A DNA stretch of 64,000 nt from positions 248,001-312,000 of the forward strand of contig WLWS01000004.1 in assembly GCA_012103475.1 (NCBI GenBank), written 5' to 3'. Under the pieces are notes generated by a model, which worked only from the letters and a program-made list of their open reading frames with translations, was not told the DNA's origin and did no database searches. Source of the stretch: Gammaproteobacteria bacterium (GTDB lineage Bacteria; Pseudomonadota; Gammaproteobacteria; Eutrophobiales; Eutrophobiaceae). Every line of letters begins with the position of its first letter. The stretch's first letter is position 1. A program made the translations under genes and the position numbers. This document shows positions 1 to 9,615 of this stretch, piece by piece.

Positions 1-633
1 GACATGGCCAAATCGCGCTTCAAACCTGTAATTGTAGCCACCCAGATGCTCGAATCGATGATCACTAACCCGCGCCCGACACGCGCGGAGGTGACAGATA
101 TCGCACATGCTGTAACACTCAGCACTGATGCGGTAATGCTTTCCGCAGAAACCGCTGCCGGAGCATTTCCTATCGAAGCTGTCAAAATGATGGACCGCAT
201 AGCAAGGCAAACTGAATCTTATATGTGGCAGCGCGGTGACTATGGTGCCAGTCGGGAAATTGACGCTTCAACTAATACAGTATGGGACATTATTGCCAAT
301 GCGACATCAATAATGTCAAGACAAATGAATGCTCACGCTGTTTTAGTAATATCTCAATCGGGTATGTCTGCGGCGACAATGAGTTCAGCGCGACCAGCCG
401 CACCGATACTGGCGATAAGTTCAAACCCTACGGTCTGTCGTAAAATTGCCCTGCTCTGGGGGGTCATCCCGGTATTGGATGAGGAAACCGGGTCGGTAAA
501 CCCCAACGAACTGGCCCGTCGAGTTGCTCAGCAGCAAGGGCTGGCTGATACCGGTGAATTTGTTTTACTTGTGAGAGGTTTTAATAGCGATCCGAAACTA
601 AATACCCCGACGATCACCACTATTATTGTTTAA
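1..633 (+). CDS. pyk: Pyruvate kinase, C-terminal part (5' end outside window)
   Basis: Pyruvate kinase converts phosphoenolpyruvate and ADP to pyruvate and ATP, the last step of glycolysis, in the cytosol. The visible part begins in the TIM-barrel domain: [13 protein letters not shown] and the following [13 protein letters not shown] are its conserved end. It runs through the C-terminal alpha/beta domain ([16 protein letters not shown], then PILAISSNP) to the stop at 631-633. The frame is open to base 1, so the true start lies upstream; the ATG at position 4 is internal. About 210 codons are present, against about 470-480 for the family. The gene converges with the DUF934-cysI pair 9 bp downstream. 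No clear terminator was seen between them. Confidence 0.95.
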   Translation, partial: DMAKSRFKPVIVATQMLESMITNPRPTRAEVTDIAHAVTLSTDAVMLSAETAAGAFPIEAVKMMDRIARQTESYMWQRGDYGASREIDASTNTVWDIIANATSIMSRQMNAHAVLVISQSGMSAATMSSARPAAPILAISSNPTVCRKIALLWGVIPVLDEETGSVNPNELARRVAQQQGLADTGEFVLLVRGFNSDPKLNTPTITTIIV

Positions 634-641
634 CTATGCAC

Positions 642-1133
642 TCAGCGCTGTTTGTATAGAGGCTCTGCACCATCGGCAGCAGTCTGATATTTCACACTGA
701 AATCCGAAAAGCCACGAATTGCATCTTCAATATCCTTTTCTTCTTTAATCAGAAATGAACTGATACCGCAGCGTTGCATAAAATATAACTGATCACGCAA
801 CACATCTCCCACCGCACGCAGATCACCAGAATAATCGTAGTGATCGCGCAAAATCCGGGCCTGAGAATAACCACGACCATCTTTAAACGCGGGAAACTCT
901 ATGGCAATGATATTGAAATGATCTAAATCACCTGCCAAATCATCAATGTCATGTTCACCGTTGATAAGTAAACCAAGCTTCCTGTCATTCCAGGAAAGAA
1001 TAGCTTCCCGATTAGATTGCCAGACGCTAAACGGCAAAATGACATCACCGGCAGGTAGTCCTGACTCAATAGCGCTCCCTTCGACAATCTGCCAGTTGTC
1101 ATCGATAACTTTATTGTCTTTAATGACTCGCAT
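642..1133 (-). CDS. DUF934 protein, sulfite reductase partner
   Basis: This 163-residue protein belongs to the DUF934 family, which almost always sits directly downstream of a ferredoxin-type sulfite/nitrite reductase. It is presumed to help assimilatory sulfite reduction, but its biochemical role is not established. The conserved core is visible as EFPAFKDGRGYSQARILR near residues 79-96, followed by a predicted helical segment RAVGDVLRDQLYFMQRCG. The ATG at 1133 lies 14 bp inside the 3' end of cysI, so the two genes are translationally coupled. No signal peptide or membrane segment is seen, so a cytosolic location is inferred. Confidence 0.9.
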   Translation of the reverse strand: MRVIKDNKVIDDNWQIVEGSAIESGLPAGDVILPFSVWQSNREAILSWNDRKLGLLINGEHDIDDLAGDLDHFNIIAIEFPAFKDGRGYSQARILRDHYDYSGDLRAVGDVLRDQLYFMQRCGISSFLIKEEKDIEDAIRGFSDFSVKYQTAADGAEPLYKQR

Positions 1134-2811
1134 GGGCTAACTCTTTTTCTTTAACCTGTTTCTTTGGATAAATGTGGTCTTTAAACGGCTCGATTCCTAC
1201 TCGTTTATATGTCTCAAGGAATTTTTCATCTTCTTGTCTTAGCTCAATATAGACATTCAGAATTTTTCCTATGGTGTCAGCCACTTTACTTTTCTCTACG
1301 GCAGGGCCAAGTCGATCACCGAGCGAGGCCTCGTTTTCAGCTGTGCCGCCCAGCGTTAACTGATAGTACTCTTCGCCTTTCTTGCTCACGCCGAGAATAC
1401 CTATGTGGCCGACGTGGTGGTGACCACATGCATTCATACAACCTGACATCTTGACTTTAATTTCACCGATATCATGCAGGTAATCCATATCATCAAACTT
1501 ATCGTTAATCTGTTTGGCAATAGGAATAGAGCCTGCGTTAGCAAGCGAACAAAAATCCAGGCCCGGACAACAAATCATGTCTGTTAACAAGCCAATGTTG
1601 GGCGTTGCGAGGTCCTCGGCTGATAAGGCCTGCCAGACCATGAACAAATCTGCCTGTTTAACATTATTGAGAACAAGGTTTTGATCGTGAGTGACCACTA
1701 TCTGCGAAAAACTAAATTTCTCAGCAATGTCAGCGATTGCATCCATCTGTTCATCCGTTGCATCGCCAGGAGCAAGATTCCTCGACTTCAAGGACACAAA
1801 AACCGCCCGATAACCCGGCATTTTGTGATCATGTACATTGCGTTTGACCCAGGCTGCGAAATCCTTATTTGTCTCCAGCTTCTCGGCAAAACTATCGTCA
1901 TGATGCGCATTATCTTCATACTCCGGTGCTTGAAAATAGGCCCTGACTCGATCAATTTCTTTCTGCTCCAGTAGCAAGGCCCCCTCTCTGAGTCGCTGCC
2001 ATTCCTCTTCCACCAGTTTTGTAAATTTTTCTGCGCCCAGAGAATTCACCAGGATCTTAATACGGGCTTTGTAAATGTTATCTCTGCGGCCAAAGCGATT
2101 GTAAACATGGAGAATGGCTTCGAGGTAGGACAATAAATCTTTTTTGTCTAGATACTCCCTGATTACTGTGCCGATATAAGGTGTTCGTCCAAGGCCACCG
2201 CCGGCAAGCACCCTGAAACCAACATTACCATTAGCTCCTTCTACAAGGTACAGGCCGATATCATGAACCGATACAGCAGCACGGTCGTTTCTCGCACCGC
2301 TTACTGCAATCTTGAATTTACGCGGTAGAAAAGAAAATTCCGGATGTAAAGTTGACCACTGCCGGATAATCTCGCAATAGGGTCGTGGATCCTCGATTTC
2401 ATCTTTTGCCACACCGGCCAGATGATCTGAGCTTGTATTACGAATACAGTTGCCACTGGTTTGAATCGCATGCATCTGCACGCTTGCGAGATCGGCTAGA
2501 ATGTCCGGTACGGTTTCGAGTTTTGGCCAGTTGTATTGAATATTCTGTCGTGTACTGAAATGGCCATAGTTCTTATCGTACTTGCGTGCGATAAGAGCCA
2601 GCATGCGTAGCTGTTCAGAGGACAATAAACCGTAGGGAATAGCAACCCGAAGCATTGGTGCATGGCGCTGCACGTAGAGTCCGTTCATCAGACGTAGCAC
2701 GCGATACTCATCCTCTGAAAGTTCGCCCTTCAAATAACGTTGAGTTTGGTCGCGAAACTGGGCGACGCGTTCATCGACTATAGTTTGATCGTATTGATCG
2801 TACTGATACAT
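1120..2811 (-). CDS. cysI: Nitrite/sulfite reductase hemoprotein (CysI type)
   Basis: This 563-residue siroheme/[4Fe-4S] enzyme reduces sulfite to sulfide with six electrons for cysteine synthesis. It shows the duplicated ferredoxin-like half-domain architecture of the sulfite/nitrite reductase family. The N-terminal half has TSGNCIRNTSSDH near residue 118. The cluster/siroheme ligands are in MICCPGLDFCSLA (about 412-424) and KMSGCMNACGHHH (about 453-465), supplying the C-x5-C and C-x3-C pattern. No flavoprotein CysJ lies beside it; the DUF934 partner overlaps its 3' end, which fits the ferredoxin-linked version found in pseudomonads. The start ATG at 2811 fits the family N-terminus. Sulfite rather than nitrite is the likely substrate given the DUF934 context. 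Confidence 0.9.
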   Translation of the reverse strand: MYQYDQYDQTIVDERVAQFRDQTQRYLKGELSEDEYRVLRLMNGLYVQRHAPMLRVAIPYGLLSSEQLRMLALIARKYDKNYGHFSTRQNIQYNWPKLETVPDILADLASVQMHAIQTSGNCIRNTSSDHLAGVAKDEIEDPRPYCEIIRQWSTLHPEFSFLPRKFKIAVSGARNDRAAVSVHDIGLYLVEGANGNVGFRVLAGGGLGRTPYIGTVIREYLDKKDLLSYLEAILHVYNRFGRRDNIYKARIKILVNSLGAEKFTKLVEEEWQRLREGALLLEQKEIDRVRAYFQAPEYEDNAHHDDSFAEKLETNKDFAAWVKRNVHDHKMPGYRAVFVSLKSRNLAPGDATDEQMDAIADIAEKFSFSQIVVTHDQNLVLNNVKQADLFMVWQALSAEDLATPNIGLLTDMICCPGLDFCSLANAGSIPIAKQINDKFDDMDYLHDIGEIKVKMSGCMNACGHHHVGHIGILGVSKKGEEYYQLTLGGTAENEASLGDRLGPAVEKSKVADTIGKILNVYIELRQEDEKFLETYKRVGIEPFKDHIYPKKQVKEKELAHASH

Positions 2812-2963
2812 TAATCACTCACCTTTGAGCCAGTCTTTTTGGGTCGGCAAGCTTAGCACACTGCGTTATTCTAAAAAATAATGGATTAAACTATAGATAT
2901 TCCATTTTAGAATTAATTTAGTAAAAATTCAGCGCTCTTAAGCACCACATTTCGGAAGGTAAA

Positions 2964-3188
2964 TTAATGATAGCGGGCGAGCAAAGCCCTGCCTTTACGT
3001 GTCAGATAACCGGCCCCATCTATGAAGCCATGTTTTTGGGCCAATTCCAGCAATTTGGCTGGGCGCTGTCGCGGCAGTTGTGCAATACCGGCGCCAAATT
3101 GGTGTTCAAGCACAGCGGCTATTTGAGCTTCTGGAACTGCCTGAGAATTTTGACCAGAGCCTGAATTTGTCACGCCTTCGTCTTTCAT
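2964..3188 (-). CDS. Small hypothetical protein
   Basis: This 74-residue ORF with an ATG start lies alone between cysI and zapE. The N-terminal 20 residues are polar and low in complexity. The rest (PAKLLELAQKHGFIDGAGY then LTRKGRALLARY) looks like a small helix-turn-helix or winged-helix fragment. I do not recognise the family. The coding look is reasonable: ordinary amino-acid composition and a compact conserved-looking C-terminus. The ribosome binding site is weak (AGTAAG), and an overlapping ORF exists on the opposite strand. It could be a small regulator; no function is claimed. Confidence 0.5.
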   Translation of the reverse strand: MKDEGVTNSGSGQNSQAVPEAQIAAVLEHQFGAGIAQLPRQRPAKLLELAQKHGFIDGAGYLTRKGRALLARYH

Positions 3189-3361
3189 ATCTTACTGATT
3201 TTATTTGGATTATAAGACTGAAAGAGGTGATTCTTTCACAATCTATAATGCACTTAGCTCGTATAATTAACTTTAATTATAGATAATATAAGATAACTAT
3301 ATGAATTAATAGTATTTATTCTTAGTAGAGGTGAAGCTGGGAAGTGGATCGTTGTCTGGAC

Positions 3362-4471
3362 TTAGTCACTCAAGTGGGGTCGGGCCAAGTAATCGTGGGT
3401 TTGCATTTCAATTAAGCGACTCACAGTACGACGAAAGGAACGACTCAGGCCCTGTCCGATATACAGCTGTTCTGGTTTCATGGCCGCACTCACGATCAAT
3501 TTAACATTTCGATCATAAAATTCATCGACAAGAGTAATGAAACGTTTACAAACATCATCGTTCAAGGCATTCATTTGTGGGATGTTTGAGATCAATACTG
3601 TCTGGTAAAGACGAGCAATCTCTATATAGTCAGCTGGTCCTCGTGGTCCGTCACAAATATCCGGGAAATCAAACCAGACCACGCCATCTGCACATTGAAT
3701 AGTCAAAATCTCTCTGTGTTCAATAACAATTATTTGCTCTGCTTGTCCGGCTTCAGTGGCTAGTTGTTGAAAACTATCCTGCATCAGGCCCTCTGCACTA
3801 TCACCAAGCGGTGTGTGGAATGTCTTCGCTTTGTCGAGGTAACGCAGGCGATAATCGATCCCGCTGTCCACATTAACTATTGTCGTATGCTTGTTTAACA
3901 AATCTATAGCTGGCAAAAACCGTTCTCTCTGAAGCCCATCCCAGTACAACTTATCCGAATGCTCATTCGAAGTCGCTACCAACACGACGCCTCTGTCAAA
4001 CAATGCTTTAAGCAAGCCGCCAAGCAACATCGCATCTGTAATGTCCGAAACGTGAAACTCATCAAAACAAATCACCCTGGCCTTTTCAGCGATACTTTGC
4101 GCGACCACATCCAGAGGGTTTTGAATATCGGCTAGTGCATTTAATTCATTATGAACCATGCGCATAAAACGATTGAAATGCATACGCATCTTATTTTCAA
4201 ATGGCAGACAGTGATAGAAAGTATCAACTATCCAGGTCTTTCCTCTTCCTACCCCACCCCATATATAAAGACCTTTCAACTCACGTTCATCTTGTTTCGA
4301 CAGTTTTAAAATTAATCTGTGCCATACTCCAGAATTATTTTCATTATTTATTATTAGCTTTTCAAACAATGTCTGAATTTGAATTACAGCTGCCTGCTGA
4401 CTCTCATTAAAAGCAAATTTACCTGCAGCAATATCTTGCTGATAACTCTCTATGGGGCTCGATTTACTCAT
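3362..4471 (-). CDS. zapE: Cell division protein ZapE (AFG1-like ATPase)
   Basis: This 369-residue P-loop ATPase is of the AFG1/ZapE family, known in E. coli to associate with the Z-ring during cell constriction. The Walker A motif is GGVGRGKT at residues 72-79. The Walker B motif is ICFDEFHVSD near 135-144, and the family motif LVATSNEHSDKLYWDGLQR follows. The length matches the family (about 360-375). The ATG at 4471 gives the usual N-terminus before the FNESQQAAV segment. The gene stands alone, divergent from the Zn-metallopeptidase gene, with an AT-rich 86-bp region between them that must hold both promoters. It is cytosolic and probably peripheral at the division site. Confidence 0.92.
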   Translation of the reverse strand: MSKSSPIESYQQDIAAGKFAFNESQQAAVIQIQTLFEKLIINNENNSGVWHRLILKLSKQDERELKGLYIWGGVGRGKTWIVDTFYHCLPFENKMRMHFNRFMRMVHNELNALADIQNPLDVVAQSIAEKARVICFDEFHVSDITDAMLLGGLLKALFDRGVVLVATSNEHSDKLYWDGLQRERFLPAIDLLNKHTTIVNVDSGIDYRLRYLDKAKTFHTPLGDSAEGLMQDSFQQLATEAGQAEQIIVIEHREILTIQCADGVVWFDFPDICDGPRGPADYIEIARLYQTVLISNIPQMNALNDDVCKRFITLVDEFYDRNVKLIVSAAMKPEQLYIGQGLSRSFRRTVSRLIEMQTHDYLARPHLSD

Positions 4472-4557
4472 TGTTCGGGTTTATTTGAAATAACGAATAA
4501 TTGAAGATGAAAATATTTTCTATATCTGATTAACAGCAATAGTATCATGTAAGAATC

Positions 4558-5244
4558 ATGTCAATTGTCATCATCATAATTTTACTTCTGCTCATAGTTT
4601 TTGCTCCTCAGTTATGGACCCGATACATATTCAAACGTTATAACGTCGAATTATCCCAACTTCCTGGCAGCGGAAGTGAATTGGCAAACCACCTCATTAC
4701 ACGGTTTAGTCTCCAGGGCGTTAGTGTTGAAATGGCGAAACCCGGAGATAATCACTATGACCCTCTGTCACGGAAAATACGTCTTTCTGAAGATATTTTT
4801 AACACTAAGTCAATTAGCTCTGTTGTCATTGCGGCTCATGAAGTCGGGCATGCAATTCAGCATCAAAGTGCGTATAAGCCATTGAATATACGTACTCGTC
4901 TGGCAAATATTGTTGCCCTCAGTGAGAAGATAGCCGCGATGATGCTGGTTGCTTTCCCTTTCGCAGCCATTCTCACCAAATTGCCTCAGCTTGGTGGAAT
5001 ATTGCTGTTTTGCGGTATTGTAATTCTGTTTTTACCGGTCTTTTTTCATTTACTGACTCTGCCGGTCGAACTGGATGCCAGTTTCAATCGCGCCCTGCCA
5101 ATCCTCGAAAACGGTCACTACCTGCCAGAATCCGCGCTTCCGATCGCACGAAAATTATTACTGGCCGCAGCACTAACTTATCTTTCGGCATCCCTTGCCA
5201 GTATTTTAAATTTTTACCGCTGGCTGATTTTTTTAAAACGCTAA
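4558..5244 (+). CDS. Membrane zinc metallopeptidase (YugP-like)
   Basis: This 228-residue integral membrane protein has the zinc-protease signature HEVGH at residues 94-98, followed by AIQHQ. It resembles the neutral zinc metallopeptidase family typified by YugP (Zn_peptidase_2). An N-terminal membrane helix spans residues 2-18. Two or three hydrophobic helices follow the active site (about 115-165), and one lies near the C-terminus, so catalysis is predicted close to the membrane surface. The family's downstream glutamate ligand is plausibly in LPVELDASFNRAL near residue 178. The physiological substrate of these proteins is not known. Its end is 15 bp from the convergent radical SAM gene. 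Confidence 0.85.
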   Translation: MSIVIIIILLLLIVFAPQLWTRYIFKRYNVELSQLPGSGSELANHLITRFSLQGVSVEMAKPGDNHYDPLSRKIRLSEDIFNTKSISSVVIAAHEVGHAIQHQSAYKPLNIRTRLANIVALSEKIAAMMLVAFPFAAILTKLPQLGGILLFCGIVILFLPVFFHLLTLPVELDASFNRALPILENGHYLPESALPIARKLLLAAALTYLSASLASILNFYRWLIFLKR

Positions 5245-5258
5245 TTTTTATCGGGTAT

Positions 5259-6329
5259 TCAAAACAATTGTTGCTGACTTCCGCTCAAAACCGGTTTTTC
5301 AAATAAAGTATTATTGAGAGTTTTCCGTTTTCTATTCAAGCCATATAACTTACAACTGTGAATAAAACGCTTCCGTAACAACGAGGCAAATACACCCTGA
5401 CCTCGCATACGATCATAATACTTTGAATCATAATCTTTACCGCCGTGCATATCGTTCACTATGCTCATTACGCGATCTTTTCTGAGCGGGAAGTGTTCTG
5501 ATAACCAAACCCTGAACAATTCTTTAACTTCATGTGGAAGTCGCAACATGACATAACCGGCAGTCTCTGCACCCGCCTCTGCGCAAAATTCTATTATTTT
5601 CTCCATCTCTGCATCATTAATCATGGGAATCACAGGGGCGAACATCAATCCGACCGGGATACCCGCAGAACTCAGTTTTTCTATAGTTTGAAGTCTTCGA
5701 AATGGTGCACTGGCACGAGGTTCGAGGCTACTAGTCAACTGAGGATCAAGACTGGTGACTGAAACAAAAACCTGGACTAGTTCCTTTTCAGCCAGGCTTG
5801 AGAGAATATCAATATCCCTCAACACCAAATGTGACTTGGTAACGATAGTAAGCGGGTGTTTATGCTCCAGAAGCATTTCTAATATGCCCCTGGTGATGCG
5901 CTGCTTTCTCTCTATGGGCTGATAAGGATCAGTATTTGTCCCCATTGCGATTGGTTTACAGATATAGGAACTGGCAGCTATTTCCTGTTCCAGTAATTCA
6001 ACAGCATTATGCTTTACAAATATTCTGGTTTCGAAGTCGAGCCCGGGAGAAAGATCGAGGTAGGCATGGCTGGGTCTTGCATAGCAGTAATTACAACCAT
6101 GCTCACAGCCGCGATAAGGATTGATTGACAGCTCAAAAGGAATATCGGGAGAATTGTTTTTCGAAATAATAGAACGAGCGCTTTCCATCGAGTAGCTGGT
6201 ATTGACAGCAGAAATTTCTTCGCCCCTACCCCAGTCGTCCTCAAATGCCTGTCGTTTATACTCAAGATAGCGCCCATCCGGGCTTTCTGTTGTGCCACGA
6301 CCTCTTACCTTTCTCGTAGATCCTGTCAT
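5259..6329 (-). CDS. PA0069-family radical SAM protein
   Basis: This 356-residue radical SAM protein carries the cluster motif CEHGCNYC (C75-x3-C79-x2-C82), followed by YARPSHAYLDLSPGLDFE. These blocks are typical of the PA0069/SplB-like Elp3 family found across proteobacteria. The family is predicted to be related to DNA-repair-type radical SAM lyases, but a substrate has not been established as far as I know. The barrel continues to about residue 290, followed by a basic C-terminal tail. The gene is monocistronic. Its ATG at 6329 faces the divergent rmuC gene across about 118 bp. Confidence 0.85.
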   Translation of the reverse strand: MTGSTRKVRGRGTTESPDGRYLEYKRQAFEDDWGRGEEISAVNTSYSMESARSIISKNNSPDIPFELSINPYRGCEHGCNYCYARPSHAYLDLSPGLDFETRIFVKHNAVELLEQEIAASSYICKPIAMGTNTDPYQPIERKQRITRGILEMLLEHKHPLTIVTKSHLVLRDIDILSSLAEKELVQVFVSVTSLDPQLTSSLEPRASAPFRRLQTIEKLSSAGIPVGLMFAPVIPMINDAEMEKIIEFCAEAGAETAGYVMLRLPHEVKELFRVWLSEHFPLRKDRVMSIVNDMHGGKDYDSKYYDRMRGQGVFASLLRKRFIHSCKLYGLNRKRKTLNNTLFEKPVLSGSQQQLF

Positions 6330-6447
6330 GAGATTATCTCTGCCTTGAACGACTGTTGCGCATGGAAAGCATTTTATACATGCATAAGCACCTTGCTTGA
6401 GTCTATAATATTATACAGCCTGAATTAGTGCCAAAGCTCATATAAAA

Positions 6448-7779
6448 ATGCTACCTCCTATCGTCAGCGAAGTTCTACCTTTATTACTTTTATTGGCCAT
6501 ACTGTGGCTCTTATCACGACTCAATGATAAATCAGGAGATAATCAGGAAATTATTCGACTTCAGTTACGTCTGGACGAGTACAGCAAAAGATTCGACAAG
6601 CTGGACGATAAACTTAATGAACTAAGATTAGAGCAGCAGGAGGCGATTTCTCAATTACGAGAGAGACTGGTTACGGCTTTTTCTGAATTCAGGGAAGAGT
6701 TAAGAAAAATACTCTCAGAACACAATACCAGTTTTGAACAACGCCAGGCCGAAGCAGTCAAAACACTACTTGAATCACTGCAAACCGGCATGACCAATAT
6801 TCAGAAGCAGGTAGGAGAACACCTGACTAGAAACAGTGATGAAATTGGTAAGAAAATGGAAGGCCTGACTCAAAAAACCGATCACCGTTTGCAGGAAATC
6901 AGCGGACAGGTTGAAAAACGACTGACTGAGGGCTTCGAAAAAACGACCGCTACCTTTGGTGATATTCTGAAACGTCTCGCCCTGATTGATGAAGCCCAGA
7001 AAAAAATTACCGAGCTGTCAACTAACGTAGTCAACTTACAGGAAATTCTCGCTGACAAAAGCTCTCGTGGCGCCTTTGGCGAAGTACAACTGCACACTCT
7101 TGTACGTAATGTGCTGGCGGATGCGAATTATCAGCTTCAATACACTTTCCCAAATGGCAAGATAGCCGACTGTGTCCTGTTTCTTCCTGAGCCGACCGGT
7201 ATGGTGGCGATTGATTCAAAGTTCCCACTGGAAGCCTATCGGCGAATGACCGATATTGATGCGAACGAATTTGACCGTAAAGCAGCGGAACGACAGTTCA
7301 AACAGGATATTCAGAAACACATCAAGGATATCTCTGAAAAGTATATTCTACCCGGTACAACATCGGATGGTGCTGTCATGTTCATACCCGCAGAAGCGGT
7401 ATTCGCAGAAATTCAGGCTCATCATTCAGATCTGGTCGATAAAGCGCACGCCGCACGAGTCTGGATGGTGTCACCAACAACACTTTGGGCAACCCTAAAC
7501 ACAGCTCGTGCCGTTTTGAAAGATGCCGCAACCAGAGAACAAGTGCACATTATCCAGGAACACCTCGGTTATTTATCCAAAGATTTCGATCGTTTTCAGA
7601 TAAGAATGGATAATCTGGCCAAGCATATCAAGCAAGCCAATTCAGATGTTGAAGAAGTGAATAAGTCGGCAAAAAAAATCAGTTCTCGTTTTGAAAAAAT
7701 CGAACGCGTGGAAATTGAAAATGATAAGCCAGCGAAAGTCACTGCGATATCAATAGACGATAGCAGAGAAATGCCATAG
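6448..7779 (+). CDS. rmuC: DNA recombination protein RmuC
   Basis: This 443-residue RmuC-family protein limits inversions at short inverted repeats in E. coli and carries a nuclease-like core. Residues 1-22 form a membrane-anchoring hydrophobic helix (LPLLLLLAILWLL). A long coiled coil covers about residues 30-190. The RmuC domain follows, with the diagnostic blocks RGAFGEVQLHTLV (near 208) and VAIDSKFPLEAY (near 252). IDSKFPLE is the conserved D-x-K-type catalytic segment of this restriction-endonuclease-like family. It starts at the ATG at 6448 and ends 55 bp before the HAD phosphatase gene. Confidence 0.93.
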   Translation: MLPPIVSEVLPLLLLLAILWLLSRLNDKSGDNQEIIRLQLRLDEYSKRFDKLDDKLNELRLEQQEAISQLRERLVTAFSEFREELRKILSEHNTSFEQRQAEAVKTLLESLQTGMTNIQKQVGEHLTRNSDEIGKKMEGLTQKTDHRLQEISGQVEKRLTEGFEKTTATFGDILKRLALIDEAQKKITELSTNVVNLQEILADKSSRGAFGEVQLHTLVRNVLADANYQLQYTFPNGKIADCVLFLPEPTGMVAIDSKFPLEAYRRMTDIDANEFDRKAAERQFKQDIQKHIKDISEKYILPGTTSDGAVMFIPAEAVFAEIQAHHSDLVDKAHAARVWMVSPTTLWATLNTARAVLKDAATREQVHIIQEHLGYLSKDFDRFQIRMDNLAKHIKQANSDVEEVNKSAKKISSRFEKIERVEIENDKPAKVTAISIDDSREMP

Positions 7780-7855
7780 TATTCCGCTGTATTTTCCCTG
7801 TAGATCAAATGCCAAGGGAACAAAATCAACTCATTTGATAAAAGCTTTACCCCTG

Positions 7856-8605
7856 ATGCTCAAGGCAATAATTTTCGACATGGATGGCACCCTTGCTGAC
7901 ACGGAAGGTATACATCGTCTGGCCTTTAACCAGGCTTTTTCCGAATTTGAGCTTGACTGGTTCTGGTCAGTTGAAGAATACAAACAGCAGTTATCTGTAT
8001 CCGGTGGTAAAGAACGAATCCGTCTGAACCTTGAGCAACTTCAGACCAGCGTCATGAACACTGATGAAATCTGGCAATTAACTCTGGCAGTTCATAAACG
8101 AAAGTCAGATATTTATCGTGACATGCTGGTGGCTGGTGATATTCAGTTGCGTCGAGGTGTAAAACGCCTGCTTGACGATGCGATGAAAAACGATATTACC
8201 CTGGCCATCGCAACCAGCTCCTGTTTTAGTAACGTCAAAACTTTACTTCAAAACGCACTTGGCGAAGATGCGCTTGAGCTGTTTTCTGTGATCGTTACCA
8301 GTGATCTGGTCACTGAAAAGAAACCCTCACCCGCTGTATATGACTTTGCTTTGAGAGAACTCGGTCTTCCCGCAGAAAACTGTATTGCCCTTGAAGATAC
8401 TTCGAACGGCAATCGGGCTGCGCTCGCTGCTAATTTAAAGACTATTATTACAACTCACATTTACACCAACGATGATGATTTTAGCGGTGCATCTCTCGTA
8501 CTGGGACATCTTGGCGATCAGAACGCACCTTTCACGGTAAAAGCCGGAAACGCATACGATAAAGACCTCGTTGATGTCGAACTACTTAGATTGATTTGTA
8601 GTTAA
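7856..8605 (+). CDS. HAD-superfamily phosphatase (CbbY/beta-PGM-like)
   Basis: This HAD hydrolase of 249 residues starts at the ATG at 7856; a TTG at 7835 would add seven residues. Motif I is FDMDGTLADTEG at the N-terminus (nucleophile and acid/base aspartates). Motif II is ATSSCFSN near 125. Motif III/IV is KKPSPAVYDFALRELG followed by ALEDTSNGNRAA. A helical cap domain lies between motifs I and II, as in CbbY and beta-phosphoglucomutase relatives. The substrate cannot be told from sequence; a sugar phosphate such as a bisphosphate side product is the family guess. I prefer the ATG because it places motif I at the usual distance from the start. Confidence 0.85.
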   Translation: MLKAIIFDMDGTLADTEGIHRLAFNQAFSEFELDWFWSVEEYKQQLSVSGGKERIRLNLEQLQTSVMNTDEIWQLTLAVHKRKSDIYRDMLVAGDIQLRRGVKRLLDDAMKNDITLAIATSSCFSNVKTLLQNALGEDALELFSVIVTSDLVTEKKPSPAVYDFALRELGLPAENCIALEDTSNGNRAALAANLKTIITTHIYTNDDDFSGASLVLGHLGDQNAPFTVKAGNAYDKDLVDVELLRLICS

Positions 8606-8654
8606 ATCTTCACTGTTGCTAAAACATAGTTCTCTGTGGCTTAATTAGTCCATT

Positions 8655-9578
8655 ATGACTCTTACTGAATTACGTTACATCGTTGCTGTCTCCCGCGAGT
8701 TACATTTTGGTCGAGCTGCTGCTTCGTGTTTTGTCAGCCAACCGACTCTAAGCGTTGCAATAAAGAAGCTCGAAGAGGAGCTGGGTGTTGCCATCTTTGA
8801 ACGCCACCAGCATGATGTGACTGTCACTCCTCTGGGTCAGCGGATTATTGAACAGGCTCAGCACACTTTGGAACAATCGACGGTTATAAAACAGATAGCT
8901 GAAGAAGGGAAAGACCAGCTGAAAGGAACCTTGCGAGTCGGCGCAATATACACAACAGGTCCCTATCTTTTACCAAAAATCATTCCCTTGCTAAATGCCA
9001 AAGCCCCGGAACTGACGCTGATTCTGGAGGAAGACTTCACTCACAAACTTTCGGAAAAACTAAAAAGTGGCGAGCTTGATATCATCATAATTTCGACACC
9101 GTTTCAGATGTCAGGTATTACCACAAGCGTTGTCTATATAGAACCATTGATGGTTGCACTACCTCAGGATCACCCACTGGCGAAGAAAAAAAGTATCAAG
9201 GCTGATGATTTGATTGAAGAGACCTTATTGCTTCTCCGGAGCGGAAATTGTTTTAGAGATCAAGTCATGGAAGCCTGTCCGGCCTGCAAAAGCGAAACCT
9301 TTTCAAGAAACACAATACAGAAAACACTTGAAGGCAGTTCCATTGAAACGATAAGACAAATGGTTGCTGCCGGTTCAGGCGTAACCGTCCTGCCAAGCAC
9401 TTCAATAATTGATGAACAGGGCGTAAACAGCCTGCTTTCCTTCAGACCATTTACCCGACCTGTGCCCGAAAGAGAAATTGCTATCGCTTATCGCAATAGT
9501 TATCCGCGAAAAAAACTGATCAACCTGCTGCGCGAGGTAATTGTCGATTGTAATCTGCCAAACGTAAAAACTGCCTGA
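8655..9578 (+). CDS. oxyR: Hydrogen-peroxide sensor OxyR (LysR family)
   Basis: This 307-residue LysR-type regulator has the OxyR redox switch. Cys199 and Cys208 in SGNCFRDQVMEAC occupy exactly the E. coli positions and spacing, so disulfide activation by peroxide is expected. The N-terminal winged helix-turn-helix is clear (residues 1-60: LTELRYIVAVSRELHFGRAA, then SQPTLSVAIKKLEEELG). The effector domain has the OxyR-type GTLRVGAIYTTGPYLLP. The gene is monocistronic. A strong inverted repeat overlaps its stop codon and separates it from the convergent protease gene. Its targets (catalase, AhpC and similar) are not in this window. Confidence 0.95.
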   Translation: MTLTELRYIVAVSRELHFGRAAASCFVSQPTLSVAIKKLEEELGVAIFERHQHDVTVTPLGQRIIEQAQHTLEQSTVIKQIAEEGKDQLKGTLRVGAIYTTGPYLLPKIIPLLNAKAPELTLILEEDFTHKLSEKLKSGELDIIIISTPFQMSGITTSVVYIEPLMVALPQDHPLAKKKSIKADDLIEETLLLLRSGNCFRDQVMEACPACKSETFSRNTIQKTLEGSSIETIRQMVAAGSGVTVLPSTSIIDEQGVNSLLSFRPFTRPVPEREIAIAYRNSYPRKKLINLLREVIVDCNLPNVKTA

Positions 9579-9593
9579 CATGCAGGCAGTTTT
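9567..9593. terminator. Bidirectional Rho-independent terminator, oxyR/degQ
   Basis: AAAACTGCCTG and CAGGCAGTTTT form a perfect 11-bp stem around a 5-nt loop. A's flank the left side and T's the right side, so both convergent transcripts can end here. The left arm overlaps the oxyR stop codon. Confidence 0.85.
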
Positions 9594-9615
9594 GGCCGAG
9601 CAGGTTCTACGTTCT

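Noticed and set aside
2820-3360. AT-rich intergenic sequence near 3190-3340 as a replication origin or attachment site
   Set aside because: No DnaA boxes, direct repeats or integrase were found; it looks like an ordinary AT-rich promoter region.
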